From Novosphingobium olei (GTDB taxonomy: Bacteria; Pseudomonadota; Alphaproteobacteria; Sphingomonadales; Sphingomonadaceae), in assembly GCF_012927405.1 (NCBI RefSeq), contig NZ_JABBGM010000004.1, forward strand, positions 62,001 through 126,000: a stretch of 64,000 nt of DNA, written 5' to 3'. This document shows positions 53,151 to 62,449 of this stretch, piece after piece (the stretch's first letter is position 1; each line of letters starts with the position of its first letter). Made by a program: the position numbers and the translations under genes. Under the pieces are notes generated by a model. It was not told where the DNA came from. It searched no databases and saw only the letters and a program-made list of their open reading frames with translations.

Positions 53151-54634
53151 TGGCCGTTTCCTTCCGCTGTAGTGAATGTGGTGCGGACGCTGTCCTGCCC
53201 GCCTTCCTTGTCCAGCGCCTTGATCTGGAACAAGAATTCAGCGGGCTTCGCACCCTTGGGCACGATGGCGTAGACGCGCATGCGCTTGGTCGTATCGGCC
53301 GGCACCTCGACCGAGAGCACAGTCCTTGCCAGCGCCGCATCCATCTCGTCGGTGAAGATGGCACCGCCCGGCAGCCCGTCGATCGACAGCGTGACGGGCC
53401 GAGGCCGGTCCTCCATGTTGCGCAGCTTGACGGTGAAGCCGTTGCGCACCTCGCCCTTGGACAGCATGACGTACTCGGGATTGCGATCCTTGGCGACCGA
53501 CAGGTCGAGCCGGGTGCGCGATCCCAGCAGGAACAGCATGGCCACGCCGATCCCTGCCCATACGCCGAAATAGACCAGCGTGCGCGGACGGAAGATCGTG
53601 CGCAGCACCGGCGTCGGCGCCTCGCCCCGCTTGACCTTGTCGGCATCCTCCAGCGTGAAATAGTCGATCAGCCCGCGCGGGCGGCCGACATCGGCCATCG
53701 CCTTGTCGCAGGCATCGATGCACAGCGCACAGGTGATGCAGCCGATCTGTGGCCCTTCGCGGATGTCGATGCCGGTGGGGCAAACCGCGATGCACTGCTT
53801 GCAATCGATGCAGTCGCCAAGCGGATCAAGGCCCTGTTCCGCCCGCTTCGCAGCCGCCTTGACCGATCCGCGCGGTTCGCCCCGCCAGTCCTTGTAGGTG
53901 ACGGTGAGCGAGCGTTCATCGAGCATCGCGGTCTGGATGCGCGGCCAGGGGCACATGTAGATGCACACCTGTTCGCGCATGAACCCGCCGAGCCAGAAGG
54001 TGGTGAAAGTCAGCACCGCCGTCGTGGCATAGGCGACCGGTGCCGCCGTGCCGGTCCAGAACTCCCGTTGCAGCGTGGGCGCATCGGCGAAGTAGAAGAT
54101 CCACGCGCCGCCGGTGAGAAAGCTGATGGCAAGGTAGACGCCCCACTTGAAGGTGCGCCGCGCGATCTTGGCGGGCGTCCACGGTGCGTTCTGCAGACGG
54201 ATCTGGGCGTTGCGGTCGCCATCGATCAGCCGGTCCACGTGCTGAAACAGGTCGGTCCACACCGTCTGCGGACAGGCATAGCCGCACCACGCGCGCCCCA
54301 CCGCGCTGGTGACGAGGAACAGCCCGATCCCCGCCATGATCAGCAGGCCCGCCACGAAGTAGAATTCGTGCGGCCAGATTTCGATCTGGAACATGTAGAA
54401 GCGGCGATGGGCGAGATCGACCAGTACCGCCTGGTCGGGGGCATAAGGCCCCCGGTTCCAGCGCAGCCAGGGTGTTCCCCAGTAGACGATCAGGCAGAAC
54501 GCCATGATTGCCCACTTCAGCCGGCGGAACGGACCGTCGCTGCCGCGCGGGAACACGCCCTTGCGCTTTTCGTAGAAGCCGATTTCTTCGGAATGGTCCG
54601 CGCGGGTGAGCTTGGGATCGTGCGCGAGGTTCAT
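53147..54634 (-). CDS. ccoG: cbb3 maturation ferredoxin CcoG (RdxA/FixG)
   Basis: The product is a 495-residue inner-membrane protein with about five helices and two [4Fe-4S] ferredoxin motifs (CIDCKQCIAVCPTGID and CITCALCIDACDKAM). CcoG is known to reduce Cu(II) to Cu(I) for the cbb3 oxidase. The membrane part includes VGRAWCGYACPQTVWTDLF and EQVCIYMCPWPRIQTAM. The C-terminal Ig-like domain (GLPGGAIFTDEMDAAL) is periplasmic. It begins the ccoGHIS assembly block, 60 bases after ccoP. Confidence 0.95.
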   Translation of the reverse strand: MNLAHDPKLTRADHSEEIGFYEKRKGVFPRGSDGPFRRLKWAIMAFCLIVYWGTPWLRWNRGPYAPDQAVLVDLAHRRFYMFQIEIWPHEFYFVAGLLIMAGIGLFLVTSAVGRAWCGYACPQTVWTDLFQHVDRLIDGDRNAQIRLQNAPWTPAKIARRTFKWGVYLAISFLTGGAWIFYFADAPTLQREFWTGTAAPVAYATTAVLTFTTFWLGGFMREQVCIYMCPWPRIQTAMLDERSLTVTYKDWRGEPRGSVKAAAKRAEQGLDPLGDCIDCKQCIAVCPTGIDIREGPQIGCITCALCIDACDKAMADVGRPRGLIDYFTLEDADKVKRGEAPTPVLRTIFRPRTLVYFGVWAGIGVAMLFLLGSRTRLDLSVAKDRNPEYVMLSKGEVRNGFTVKLRNMEDRPRPVTLSIDGLPGGAIFTDEMDAALARTVLSVEVPADTTKRMRVYAIVPKGAKPAEFLFQIKALDKEGGQDSVRTTFTTAEGNGQ

Positions 54635-54694
54635 GGGATCTGTCCTGAAAAGGGTGGCCGCCGGTCCGTGGTCGGATGCAGCGGCCCCACCCGA

Positions 54695-55609
54695 TTATTT
54701 GGCGGCCGCCTGAGCTGGCGCCGCAGCAGGTGCCGGCGCCGCTTCACCACCGCCCAGCGAATGGACGTAGGCGGCGAGCATCTTGACCGTGACCGGATCG
54801 AGGCGGCTGCCCCAGGCCGGCATCACGCCATAGCGGGCGTTGGTCACCGTCTCGGTCAGCGTCGCGCGGTCCCCGCCATAGAGCCAGATCGCGTCGTTGA
54901 GGCGCGGCGCGCCGACGTTGCGCCCGCCTTCACCGCCGCCACCGTGGCACACCGCGCAGTTGGCCGCGAAGATGGCCGCGCCGCGCTGCGAAGAACCACT
55001 CGGCTTTTCCTGCCCGCTGATAACGCGGACGTGGCTGACCACGTCCTGCACCTGCGCTGGCGTGAGGATGCCGTCGCGCCCGAACGCCGGCATCTGGCTC
55101 ATCCGCGTGGCATCGTCGCCGGGCTGGCGAACGCCGTGCTGCAGCGTCTGGTGGATCGTGGCGATATCGCCGCCCCACAGCCAGTCGTCGTCGTTGAGGT
55201 TCGGATAGCCCTTGGCCCCCGCCGCGCCCGCGCCGTGGCACTGCACGCAGTTGACCTTGAACGCGGCGCGCCCGCCTTCGATCGAGGCACGCAGCAGCTT
55301 TTCGTTGCTGGCGAGCTGTTCCACCGGCGTGGCTGCGATCTCGGCCCGGATGCCGGCGCGCTCGGCGTCGGCTTCCTTCATCTCGTGCGCCAGTGCGCCC
55401 CGGCTCGACCAGCCGGAGGTGCCGGCGGTCGCACTGTGCAGACCCGGAATGGCCGGATAGACCACGCAGTAGCCGATTGCGAAGACGATCGAGGCGTAGA
55501 ACGTCCACAGCCACCAGCGCGGCAGCGGATTGTTCAATTCCTCGATGCCGTCCCATTCATGGCCGACGGTTTCGACGCCCGTGGCCTCGTCGATGCGCTT
55601 ATCGTTCGC
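54695..55609 (-). CDS. ccoP: cbb3 oxidase dihaem subunit CcoP
   Basis: The product is a 304-residue membrane-anchored dihaem cytochrome c. One N-terminal helix (WWLWTFYASIVFAIGYCVVYPAIPG) is followed by two haem sites, CVQCH (122-126) and CAVCH (219-223), which pass electrons to CcoO/CcoN. The opening NNPLPRWWLWTFY is typical. The ATG at 55609 overlaps the ccoQ end by 11 bases and has AAGGA upstream; 55621 is an alternative start. The C-terminus is Ala/Pro-rich. Confidence 0.95.
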   Translation of the reverse strand, partial: ANDKRIDEATGVETVGHEWDGIEELNNPLPRWWLWTFYASIVFAIGYCVVYPAIPGLHSATAGTSGWSSRGALAHEMKEADAERAGIRAEIAATPVEQLASNEKLLRASIEGGRAAFKVNCVQCHGAGAAGAKGYPNLNDDDWLWGGDIATIHQTLQHGVRQPGDDATRMSQMPAFGRDGILTPAQVQDVVSHVRVISGQEKPSGSSQRGAAIFAANCAVCHGGGGEGGRNVGAPRLNDAIWLYGGDRATLTETVTNARYGVMPAWGSRLDPVTVKMLAAYVHSLGGGEAAPAPAAAPAQAAAK

Positions 55610-55790
55610 CATCGTTCTCATCCTTGAAGATCGAGGTCGCCGCTTCGTCGTTCGTCACCCGCGCGCCCGGCCGGAACGGCCAGAGGCAGAGCACGAGGAA
55701 CACGATCCCCATCGCGACGAGGCCCCAGCTGTCCGCCAGATGGCGCAGCAGGTCGTAGGTGGAGTGGGTGGACATGGAGAAGAGGCTCAT
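55599..55790 (-). CDS. ccoQ: cbb3 oxidase subunit CcoQ
   Basis: The product is a 63-residue protein with one membrane helix ([22 protein letters not shown]) and a charged cytoplasmic tail ([16 protein letters not shown]). It is the small CcoQ subunit that stabilises the oxidase core. The start codon overlaps the ccoO stop (ATGA). A second in-frame ATG at residue 6 (55775) is also possible. Confidence 0.9.
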   Translation of the reverse strand: MSLFSMSTHSTYDLLRHLADSWGLVAMGIVFLVLCLWPFRPGARVTNDEAATSIFKDENDGER

Positions 55791-56539
55791 CGTCCCTTCT
55801 CCTTGGCCAGATCCTCCTGCGCGGCAGGGGCGTTGACGTCGACCATCGTACCCAGCACCTGCAGGTACGCCACCAGCGCATCCATCTCGGTCAGGCGCTT
55901 GGGATCGCCGTCGAAATCGCGCGCCTGCGCCTTGGGATAGCGCTTCCTGAGGTCGGCGGTATCCGCTTCGGGATCGGCTTGCGCCTTCAGGTCGTCATTC
56001 GCCTTGGCGATGTCGGTCTTCGAGTACGGAACGCCCACCTGGTAGAGCGTTTGCAGCTCCGCCGTCATGTCGCCGGGGTTCAGCTCCTTCTCGGCGAGGA
56101 ACTGGTAGGTCGGCATGATCGATTCCGGCACGACCGAGCGCGGGTCCTTCAGATGCTGGACGTGCCATTCATCCGAATACTTGCCGCCCACGCGGGCAAG
56201 GTCCGGCCCGGTGCGCTTCGATCCCCACTGGAAGGGGTGGTCGTACATCGATTCCGCGGCAAGGCTGTAGTGGCCATAGCGTTCGACCTCGTCGCGGAAC
56301 GGACGGATCATCTGGCTGTGGCACAAGTAGCAGCCTTCGCGGATGTAGATGTCGCGCCCCGCCTGCTCGAGCGGGGTGTAGGGCCGCATCCCCTGCACCT
56401 TCTCGATCGTGTTATCGATCCAGAACAGGGGCGCGATCTCGACGATGCCGCCCACCGTCACCGCTGCGAAGGCGAGCACGCCCAGCAGGGTGATGTTGCG
56501 TTCCAGCTTCTTGTGACGCTCCATGATGGAGAATGCCAT
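55787..56539 (-). CDS. ccoO: cbb3 oxidase monohaem subunit CcoO
   Basis: The product is a 250-residue membrane-anchored monohaem cytochrome c. One N-terminal helix ([21 protein letters not shown]) is followed by CYLCH (70-74) and [21 protein letters not shown], a diagnostic CcoO stretch; [11 protein letters not shown] carries the axial-ligand region. It hands electrons from CcoP to CcoN. It follows ccoN by 24 bases. Confidence 0.96.
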   Translation of the reverse strand: MAFSIMERHKKLERNITLLGVLAFAAVTVGGIVEIAPLFWIDNTIEKVQGMRPYTPLEQAGRDIYIREGCYLCHSQMIRPFRDEVERYGHYSLAAESMYDHPFQWGSKRTGPDLARVGGKYSDEWHVQHLKDPRSVVPESIMPTYQFLAEKELNPGDMTAELQTLYQVGVPYSKTDIAKANDDLKAQADPEADTADLRKRYPKAQARDFDGDPKRLTEMDALVAYLQVLGTMVDVNAPAAQEDLAKEKGR

Positions 56540-56563
56540 TGTCGTGTCTCCTTCCCCAAGGCG

Positions 56564-58228
56564 TCAGGCGTGCGCCGCCGAGATGCCGGCCAGCGGCACG
56601 TCGCGGTTCGCGTCGTAGGGAGTCTCGGTCATCGGCTTTTCGACGCGGAGCGGCGAACCGATGATCGTGCGGGTGATGTTGTAGGCCATGATGCTGGCAC
56701 CGGTGAGGTACAGCAGCCCGCCAAAAGCGCGCAGCGCGTACATCGGGTGGAGCGCGGCGACGGTTTCGGCGAACGAGTTCACCAGATAGCCGTCAGGCCC
56801 GTATTCGCGCCACATCAGGCCCTGGGTGATGCCTGCCACCCACATGCTCGCGGCGTAGAACACGATACCCGTGGTCGCGAGCCAGAAGTGCCAGTTCACC
56901 AGACGCAGGCTGTACAGCCGCTCGCGGTTCCACAGGCGCGGCGCGAGGTAGTACAGCGTGCCGAACGTCACCATGCCGTTCCAGCCCAGCGCGCCCGAAT
57001 GCACGTGGCCGATGGTCCAGTCGGTGTAGTGCGAGAGCGAGTTGACGCTCTTCACGCTCATCATCGGGCCTTCGAACGTGCTCATGCCGTAGAAGGCCAG
57101 GCTCATCACGAACATGCGGATGATCGGGTCGGTGCGGATCTTGTCCCATGCGCCGTTCAGCGTCATCAGGCCGTTGATCATGCCGCCCCAGCTCGGCATC
57201 CACAGCATGACCGAGAAGACCATGCCCAGCGTCTGCGCCCAGTCGGGCAGCGCGGTGTAGTGCAGATGGTGCGGACCCGCCCAGATATAGAGGAAGATCA
57301 GCGCCCAGAAGTGGATGATCGACAGGCGATAGCTGTAGATCGGGCGTTCGGCCTGCTTGGGCACGAAGTAGTAAATCATCGCGAGGAAGCCGGCGGTCAG
57401 GAAAAAGCCGACCGCGTTGTGGCCGTACCACCACTGCACCAGCGCGCCCTGCACGCCGCCGAACACGGAAATCGAGTGCGAACCGAAGAAGCTTACCGGG
57501 ATCGCCGTGTTGTTCACCAGGTGCAGCATCGCCACGGTCAGGATGAACGAGAGGTAGAACCAGTTGGCGACGTAGATGTGCGGCTCGGTGCGCTTCAGGA
57601 TCGTGCCGACGAACACGGCGAGGTACGACACCCACACGATCGTCAGCCACAGGTCGACGTACCATTCGGGCTCGGCATATTCCTTGCCCTGCGTCACGCC
57701 CAGCAGGTAGCCGGTCGCGGCCAGCACGATGAACAGCTGGTAGCCCCAGAAAACGAAACGGGCGAGGCCGGGGAAGGCCAGCCTCGCCCGGCAGGTGCGC
57801 TGGACGACGTAATAGGACGTCGCGATCAGCGCATTGCCTCCGAAAGCGAAGATGACCGCGCTGGTATGCAGCGGGCGAAGGCGGCCGAAGTTGATCCATT
57901 CAAGGCCGAAGTTGAGCTGCGGCCAGGTCAGTTCCAGCGCGATGTAAAGCCCGGCGAGAAAGCCCGCCATGCCCCAGAACACCGTGGCGATCACGCCCCA
58001 GCGGATCGGGTCGTCATCGTAACGCCCCTGGTCTGGCATCTTGAGGATGCCGCGCGCGAGCGAATCCACGTCGGCCTGCCGCAGCGAGACGACCAGGCCG
58101 ATCAGCGCGGCGAGAGCGCAGATGCCCATGTGGATGGCGAACGGGGTGTCTTTTGCGAGCGCGATCGCAATGACGGCGAGAAATAGCACAGCGAGCCATA
58201 TGCCGCTGCGCGTCACTAACGAGACCAT
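56564..58228 (-). CDS. ccoN: cbb3 cytochrome c oxidase catalytic subunit CcoN
   Basis: The product is a 554-residue, twelve-helix haem-copper oxidase subunit of high oxygen affinity. Haem and CuB histidines appear in [68 protein letters not shown] and [20 protein letters not shown]. The ATG at 58228 follows GGAAGGGAAGG and starts directly before the first helix. It is the first gene of the cco operon, with a consensus FNR box 60 bases upstream. It supports respiration at low oxygen. Confidence 0.97.
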   Translation of the reverse strand: MVSLVTRSGIWLAVLFLAVIAIALAKDTPFAIHMGICALAALIGLVVSLRQADVDSLARGILKMPDQGRYDDDPIRWGVIATVFWGMAGFLAGLYIALELTWPQLNFGLEWINFGRLRPLHTSAVIFAFGGNALIATSYYVVQRTCRARLAFPGLARFVFWGYQLFIVLAATGYLLGVTQGKEYAEPEWYVDLWLTIVWVSYLAVFVGTILKRTEPHIYVANWFYLSFILTVAMLHLVNNTAIPVSFFGSHSISVFGGVQGALVQWWYGHNAVGFFLTAGFLAMIYYFVPKQAERPIYSYRLSIIHFWALIFLYIWAGPHHLHYTALPDWAQTLGMVFSVMLWMPSWGGMINGLMTLNGAWDKIRTDPIIRMFVMSLAFYGMSTFEGPMMSVKSVNSLSHYTDWTIGHVHSGALGWNGMVTFGTLYYLAPRLWNRERLYSLRLVNWHFWLATTGIVFYAASMWVAGITQGLMWREYGPDGYLVNSFAETVAALHPMYALRAFGGLLYLTGASIMAYNITRTIIGSPLRVEKPMTETPYDANRDVPLAGISAAHA

Positions 58229-58288
58229 GGACCCTTCCCTTCCATGAATGATGTCTCGCCGCCGTGGGCCCATGTGGGCAGGCAAACA

Positions 58289-58302
58289 TTGATGCGGGTC
58301 AA
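58289..58302. promoter_or_regulatory. FNR/FixK-type box upstream of ccoN
   Basis: TTGATGCGGGTCAA matches the consensus TTGAY-N4-RTCAA at every defined position. It lies 60 bases before the ccoN start codon, the usual distance for oxygen-responsive activation. The FNR-type regulator encoded at 60.2-60.9 kb, whose recognition helix has the E..SR pattern, is the likely binder. Confidence 0.8.
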
Positions 58303-58466
58303 ATTGCCGGAAAATCAGACCCCTACAAAGGTCTAGGGTCGCCGGTCCGATTTTTGCGCTCGGTCAATGAGGCTGATTCGCAAGGGGTGCATCACGCTGT
58401 CACACCGCGAGGCAGCAACCGGGTCTGCGAGGGGCAGGCCACCCGCGGTCGTCAGGATTGGACCCC

Positions 58467-59177
58467 ATGAAGACAATGCTCTCCGCCGCCCTCGGCGCCA
58501 CCCTCGCCACCACCGCGCTGGTCGCCCCGACCGCGGCGCACGCTGGCTCGGCCGATGGCAAGTGGCAGGTCAAGGTGCTCGGCACCGCCGTTCTGCCCAA
58601 CGGCAAGATCGACGAAATCAAGTCGATCAACACAGCGACCACGCTGGGCTCGACCCTCGCCGCCGTCACCAACCCCGACGTCAAGGCGAACGACAACGTG
58701 GTGCCGACGCTCGCGGTCGAATACTTCTTCACCCCCAACGTCTCGGTCGAAACGATCTGCTGCTTCACCGGGCACCATGTCGAAGGCGACAAGGGTCTCG
58801 CCGGTGCCGGCCGCATCGTCGATCACGTGCTGATCCTCCCCGCCACGGTCACCGCCAAGGCGCACCTGCCGCTGGGCGCGATCAAGCCCTATGTCGGCGC
58901 AGGCCCCGCCCTGTTCTTCGTGTTCGGCGAAAAGCCGGGCGATACCGCCAAGGCGCTCGGCATCGACAAGGTCAGGATGAGCAATTCGTTCGGCGTCGCG
59001 CTGCAGGGCGGCGTCGACATCGCGCTCGGCGACAAGGGCTTCGGCCTCTCGCTCGATGCCAAGAAGTACTTCATCAAGCCCACGGCCAAGTTCTACGACA
59101 ACGGCACGCTCGCGCTCGAAACCAAGCACAAGCTCGATCCCTGGGTGCTCAGCGCCGGCGTCAGCTACCGCTTCTGA
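58467..59177 (+). CDS. OmpW-family outer-membrane protein
   Basis: The product is a 236-residue eight-strand outer-membrane barrel with signal peptide (MKTMLSAALGATLATTALVAPTAAHA). WQVKVLGTAVLPNGKI, TLAVEYFFTPNVSVETICCFTGHHV, KPYVGAGPALFFVF and the aromatic end VSYRF fit OmpW, which forms a channel for small hydrophobic molecules. It is divergent from ccoN; a weak FNR-like site (TTGCG-CTCG-GTCAA, 58354-58367) lies about 100 bases upstream. OmpW in enterobacteria is induced without oxygen, which suits this setting. Confidence 0.88.
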   Translation: MKTMLSAALGATLATTALVAPTAAHAGSADGKWQVKVLGTAVLPNGKIDEIKSINTATTLGSTLAAVTNPDVKANDNVVPTLAVEYFFTPNVSVETICCFTGHHVEGDKGLAGAGRIVDHVLILPATVTAKAHLPLGAIKPYVGAGPALFFVFGEKPGDTAKALGIDKVRMSNSFGVALQGGVDIALGDKGFGLSLDAKKYFIKPTAKFYDNGTLALETKHKLDPWVLSAGVSYRF

Positions 59178-59188
59178 TACCAGCTTCC

Positions 59189-59225
59189 TCCGGTCCCGCC
59201 CCGCCCCCACGCACGGGCGGGACCG
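59189..59225. terminator. GC-rich hairpin after ompW
   Basis: A 12-bp perfect inverted repeat (59189-59200 with 59214-59225, CCGGTCCCGCCC and complement) with a 13-base loop follows ompW by 11 bases. There is no T run, so it is a hairpin that may protect mRNA ends or support Rho-dependent termination rather than a full intrinsic terminator. Confidence 0.5.
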
Positions 59226-59382
59226 GGGGACGGCGGGCGGGTCAACCGGGGTTCTGGGATCACTCCGGCCTGGCCCGCCCGCTTCTTTTTTGGGGAATGA
59301 ACAGATGCGCCCTATCGCAACCGAAACCTTCCCCTGTCAAAGCGGTTGCCGATAAACAAACCCAAGGGTCCCAGGAGCATCT

Positions 59383-60165
59383 GTGTCGCGCCAGCTTTCG
59401 ATCGACGTTCTTCTCGACTACCAGTTCGATGCAGCGACCGACCTGCTGCTCCAGATCGAAGCCGCGCCGCTGCCCGAACAGCGCATCCTCGACGCCAGGA
59501 TCGACATTACCGCCGACGACGCCGGTACCCGCATCGCCGCGCTCGATGCCATCGGCGAGCGGATCTGGCTGCACCGCCAGGGGCGCCTGCAGGTCACCTA
59601 CCGCGCCCGCGTCGAGATCGAGCGCGCCAGCCTCGACATCGCGCCGCTTGCCGTCACCGCGCACCGCCTGCTTCCGGGCGAGACGATCCCGTACCTGATG
59701 CCGTCGCGCTATTGCCCGTCGGACCAATTCCAGTCGTTCACGCTGCGCAAGTTCGGCGAGATCACCACCGGCGCAGGCGTGCTCGCAATCCGTGACTGGA
59801 TTGCCGAAAACGTCGATTACGTCCCGGGGGTCAGCGATTCTGGCACCGATGCCACCGACACGTTCGTGCGGCGCCAGGGCATCTGCCGCGATTATGCGCA
59901 CCTGATGGTCACCCTCGCCCGTGCCGCCGGGCTGCCTGCCCGCTTCGTCAGCGTCTATGCCGCAGGGGTTAAGCCGCAGGATTTCCATGCCGTGGCGCAA
60001 GTCTGGCTGGCGGGATCGTGGCACATCGTCGACGCCACGGGCATGGCCAGGTGCGACGAAACGGCGATCATCGGGGTCGGTCGCGATGCCGCCGACGTGC
60101 CGTTCCTGACCGCCTTCGGCTTTGCCCGGTTCAACGATCAGCGCGTTTCGGTGACCGTCGCCTGA
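59383..60165 (+). CDS. Transglutaminase-like family protein
   Basis: The product is a 260-residue cytosolic protein with a bacterial transglutaminase-like N region (residues 1-120) and a Cys-His-Asp core: RRQGICRDYAH, QDFHAVAQVWL and WHIVDATGMA. The fold supports amide hydrolysis or transfer; substrates of this subgroup are not known. The start is a GTG (59383) with CCAGGAG 7 bases before. The gene converges with the FNR gene, 10 bases apart. Its link to the oxidase locus is position only. Confidence 0.85.
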   Translation: MSRQLSIDVLLDYQFDAATDLLLQIEAAPLPEQRILDARIDITADDAGTRIAALDAIGERIWLHRQGRLQVTYRARVEIERASLDIAPLAVTAHRLLPGETIPYLMPSRYCPSDQFQSFTLRKFGEITTGAGVLAIRDWIAENVDYVPGVSDSGTDATDTFVRRQGICRDYAHLMVTLARAAGLPARFVSVYAAGVKPQDFHAVAQVWLAGSWHIVDATGMARCDETAIIGVGRDAADVPFLTAFGFARFNDQRVSVTVA

Positions 60166-60175
60166 CGGGGGCGGT

Positions 60176-60871
60176 TCAGCCCGCCAGCGAAACCAGCGCC
60201 GGGCGGTCGAGAATCTCGACCTCGCGGCGCGAGGGCAGTTCGATCACGCCGTCGTTCTTCAGCTTGGTGAACTGGCGGCTCACCGTCTCGATCGTCAGGC
60301 CCAGCACGTCGGCCACCTGCTGGCGGCTGAACGGCAGTGAAAAGCGGCGCGCGGGGCCAAGCTTCACCGCGCAGCCGGTCTCGTTCAGCCGCTCGCTCAT
60401 TTCTAGCAGGAACGTGGCGATCTTTTCGGGCGCGGTCTTGCGGCCCAGCAGCATCATCCACGAACGCGTGCGATCCAGTTCGGCCAGCGTGCGCTCGAGC
60501 AGCTTGTGTTCCAGCTCGGGGTGTTCGCGGGCGAAGCGGTCGAAATCGTTGCGCGCGAACACGCAGACCCGCGCATCGGTCAGCGCGACAACGCTTGCCT
60601 TGCTGGTCTGGCCGAACGGGCGGCCGATGAAATCGGATGGATAGGCCACGCCGACGATCTGCTCGCGCCCGTCCTCGGTCGAGGTGGTGAGCTTGAGCAC
60701 GCCTTCGATCACGTTGGCGACGAGCAGCGAATCGTCGTCCTCCCAGATCAGCGGCTCGCCCGCCGATACCGCGCGCCTGCGCCCCATGGTGTTGAGCGCC
60801 GCGATTTCCTGGTTATCCAGGCCGGCACAGATCGCCCGGTTGCGGACGACGCAGGTATCGCAAGAGGACAT
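60176..60871 (-). CDS. FNR/FixK-type oxygen-responsive regulator
   Basis: The product is a 231-residue Crp/FNR regulator. Cysteines 4, 7 and 15 (SSCDTCVVRNRAIC) plus Cys103 give the four ligands of an oxygen-sensitive [4Fe-4S] cluster, as in FNR/FnrL/Anr. A cyclic-nucleotide-type sensor domain is followed by a helix-turn-helix with FSRQQVADVLGLTIETVSRQFTKLK, where E..SR is the TTGAT-reading pattern. It should activate ccoNOQP and hemN at low oxygen. An inverted repeat GTCACA-N11-TGTGAC (60902-60924) lies 31 bases before the start and may control it. Confidence 0.93.
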   Translation of the reverse strand: MSSCDTCVVRNRAICAGLDNQEIAALNTMGRRRAVSAGEPLIWEDDDSLLVANVIEGVLKLTTSTEDGREQIVGVAYPSDFIGRPFGQTSKASVVALTDARVCVFARNDFDRFAREHPELEHKLLERTLAELDRTRSWMMLLGRKTAPEKIATFLLEMSERLNETGCAVKLGPARRFSLPFSRQQVADVLGLTIETVSRQFTKLKNDGVIELPSRREVEILDRPALVSLAG

Positions 60872-61110
60872 GACTTAGGCGCGTAACAAAATAGCGGCCC
60901 GGTCACAATGAAATGCAGTGTGACGGACCCGCAAAAAAATTGGGCGGCCACGAAATGACCGCCCGAGTCGGGGAGAAATCGGCGAAGGTCTGATCTCCGA
61001 AATGGCGATCTTTCCTTCGATAGGCCGCTTCTCGCCCAACCCGTGCCCGCCCGCCTTGACGGATATCAAAACGCGGCCGCGCTGCAAAAAAGGGCCGCGT
61101 TTCCGCCCAC

Positions 61111-61596
61111 TCAATCGTCGAGCTTCGCCAGGTCGTGGTAGCCGCCGCGGAAGAACAGCAGCGGCGCGCCCGCCTCGCGATGGCCCAACGCCTCGACCGC
61201 GCCGACCACCAGCCAGTGATCGCCCACTTCCACCACGCGCTCGATCGCGCAGTCGATCCACGCGACCGCGTCGTCGAGCAGCGGAAGGCCTGAAGGGCTG
61301 TGCCCGTGGGCCAGCTCGGCAAACTTGTCCTCGGCGCGCGAGGCGAAGCGGCGGCACAGGTCCAGCTGGTCCGATCCCAGCACGTTGACGCAGAAGCGCC
61401 CGGTCGGTGCGATCCGCGCCCAAGTCGTCGATCGCTTGTCGGGAAAGAAGCCGACCAGCGGCGGATCGAGCGAGATCGACGTGAACGAGCCGACCACGAG
61501 CCCGTGGCGCGCGCCATCGTCCCCGATCGCGGTGATCACGCACACCCCGGTGGGATAGGACCCCAGTACATCGCGGAACTGCCGCGCTTCGATCAT
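61111..61596 (-). CDS. Flavin reductase-like FMN protein
   Basis: The product is a 161-residue protein of the flavin reductase (FlRed/NTAB) family, with FRDVLGSYPTGVCVITAIG, VVGSFTSISLDPPLVGFFPD and APTGRFCVNVLGSDQ, and the usual late GDHWLVVGAVEA. It binds FMN and reduces it with NAD(P)H, supplying an oxygenase or acting alone. No partner oxygenase is adjacent. The gene is monocistronic. Family confident; partner unknown. Confidence 0.9.
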   Translation of the reverse strand: MIEARQFRDVLGSYPTGVCVITAIGDDGARHGLVVGSFTSISLDPPLVGFFPDKRSTTWARIAPTGRFCVNVLGSDQLDLCRRFASRAEDKFAELAHGHSPSGLPLLDDAVAWIDCAIERVVEVGDHWLVVGAVEALGHREAGAPLLFFRGGYHDLAKLDD

Positions 61597-61997
61597 GCAA
61601 ACCCCGTTTCATTCATTAGCAGCGGCCTTCGTTCGGTAGCGCCCCGGATGCAACACCTTCGTTCGAGATGTCCCAAAAGGCTCCGCAGCATCAAGGGCGG
61701 CTAGCCCGCCTGAAATCCATGTACCAACACATAATCCTCATCAACGCATGAGCGGCATTGATGGAACGACGGCCGATCCGGACGCCCGCGCGGGCCTTGG
61801 CGATAGCGCTTCAAATGCGACCGAGTCTTGATCTGGAATCCCACCCAAGTTGACGAAGTTGACAGTGTTCAGGGAAAAGACTCCAGGGCCCGGTAAGAGC
61901 GCGTTCAACGCTTCAAAAAGCGCCAATTTCAGCGCCCTTCTCTCCGCCTCTTATGGGCGCAGGCGAGCGTGTAGGACAGGTGCAAGTTGACACGTAA

Positions 61998-62013
61998 CTG
62001 ACGCGCGCGTCAG
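61998..62013. promoter_or_regulatory. Perfect 16-bp palindrome, TetR-type operator-like
   Basis: CTGACGCGCGCGTCAG is perfectly self-complementary and lies 5 bases after TTGACA (61987-61992), so it would cover the spacer of a promoter reading rightward. This is the usual place of TetR/AcrR repressor sites. No intact gene follows on either side for hundreds of bases, so the site looks orphaned. Confidence 0.45.
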
Positions 62014-62249
62014 AAATGTGTTAAGCGCTGTCGCGCTGCATTGACGGGGGCGGGGTCGGAGATTGGCCCTCCGTCCTTTCATCGCAATCGTCCCCTCGGA
62101 TGGGGCACCTCCATGTTGGACCCGCAGGGCACAGGCGTGACGGGGAGCAAACGTTGGTGCTCACTCTGGACATTGAAAGCAGTCGTGCTTTCCCGATACG
62201 CGCATCGGGCACCTTTTGCCGGTAGGGCGGAAAGGACCTGCCAAGCTAA

Positions 62250-62392
62250 CGTCATATCAGCGAAGGCTGGCATCGCATCGGAACGCGCGCTCAGTCCGCC
62301 TGACCAGTCAGTCCGGGTTTCAGCTTTGGCCGCTGCTCCATGACCGGACCATCGTATCACTTCGATAGCGATGCCAGCCTTCTGGCATGACG
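62250..62392. repeat. REP-like inverted pair
   Basis: The 15-bp perfect core GAAGGCTGGCATCGC (62262-62276) and its complement (62368-62382) sit in longer imperfect arms (62250-62280 and 62363-62392) that share CGTCAT, CAG and ATCG outside the core. About 82 bases lie between the arms. The pair closes the lepA 3' region and is of a different family from the element at 39.2 kb. Confidence 0.75.
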
Positions 62393-62449
62393 GCTGGGGG
62401 GTGGTCCGGGGCAGCGCCGGCAAGCGCCAGACCAGCCCCGGCGCCCGCC

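Larger units (their letters stand above)
61597..62449. other. Intergenic region downstream of lepA
   Basis: This 853-base gap has no convincing gene. Its composition is less GC-rich than the flanks and it holds a perfect 16-bp palindrome (61998-62013) next to a TTGACA box, and a REP-like inverted pair (62250-62392). A short minus-strand frame (61741-61926, TTG start) sits after the palindrome but has no family features. It may be eroded former coding sequence. Confidence 0.7.

Noticed and set aside
55979..58186. A 735-residue open frame antisense to ccoO/ccoN
   Set aside because: Its product is His/Arg/Gln-rich with no recognisable motif, while the opposite strand encodes well-conserved oxidase subunits.
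61741..61926. A 61-residue minus-strand frame with TTG start
   Set aside because: It has no family features and no close ribosome site. It is only worth a look because of the palindrome upstream.
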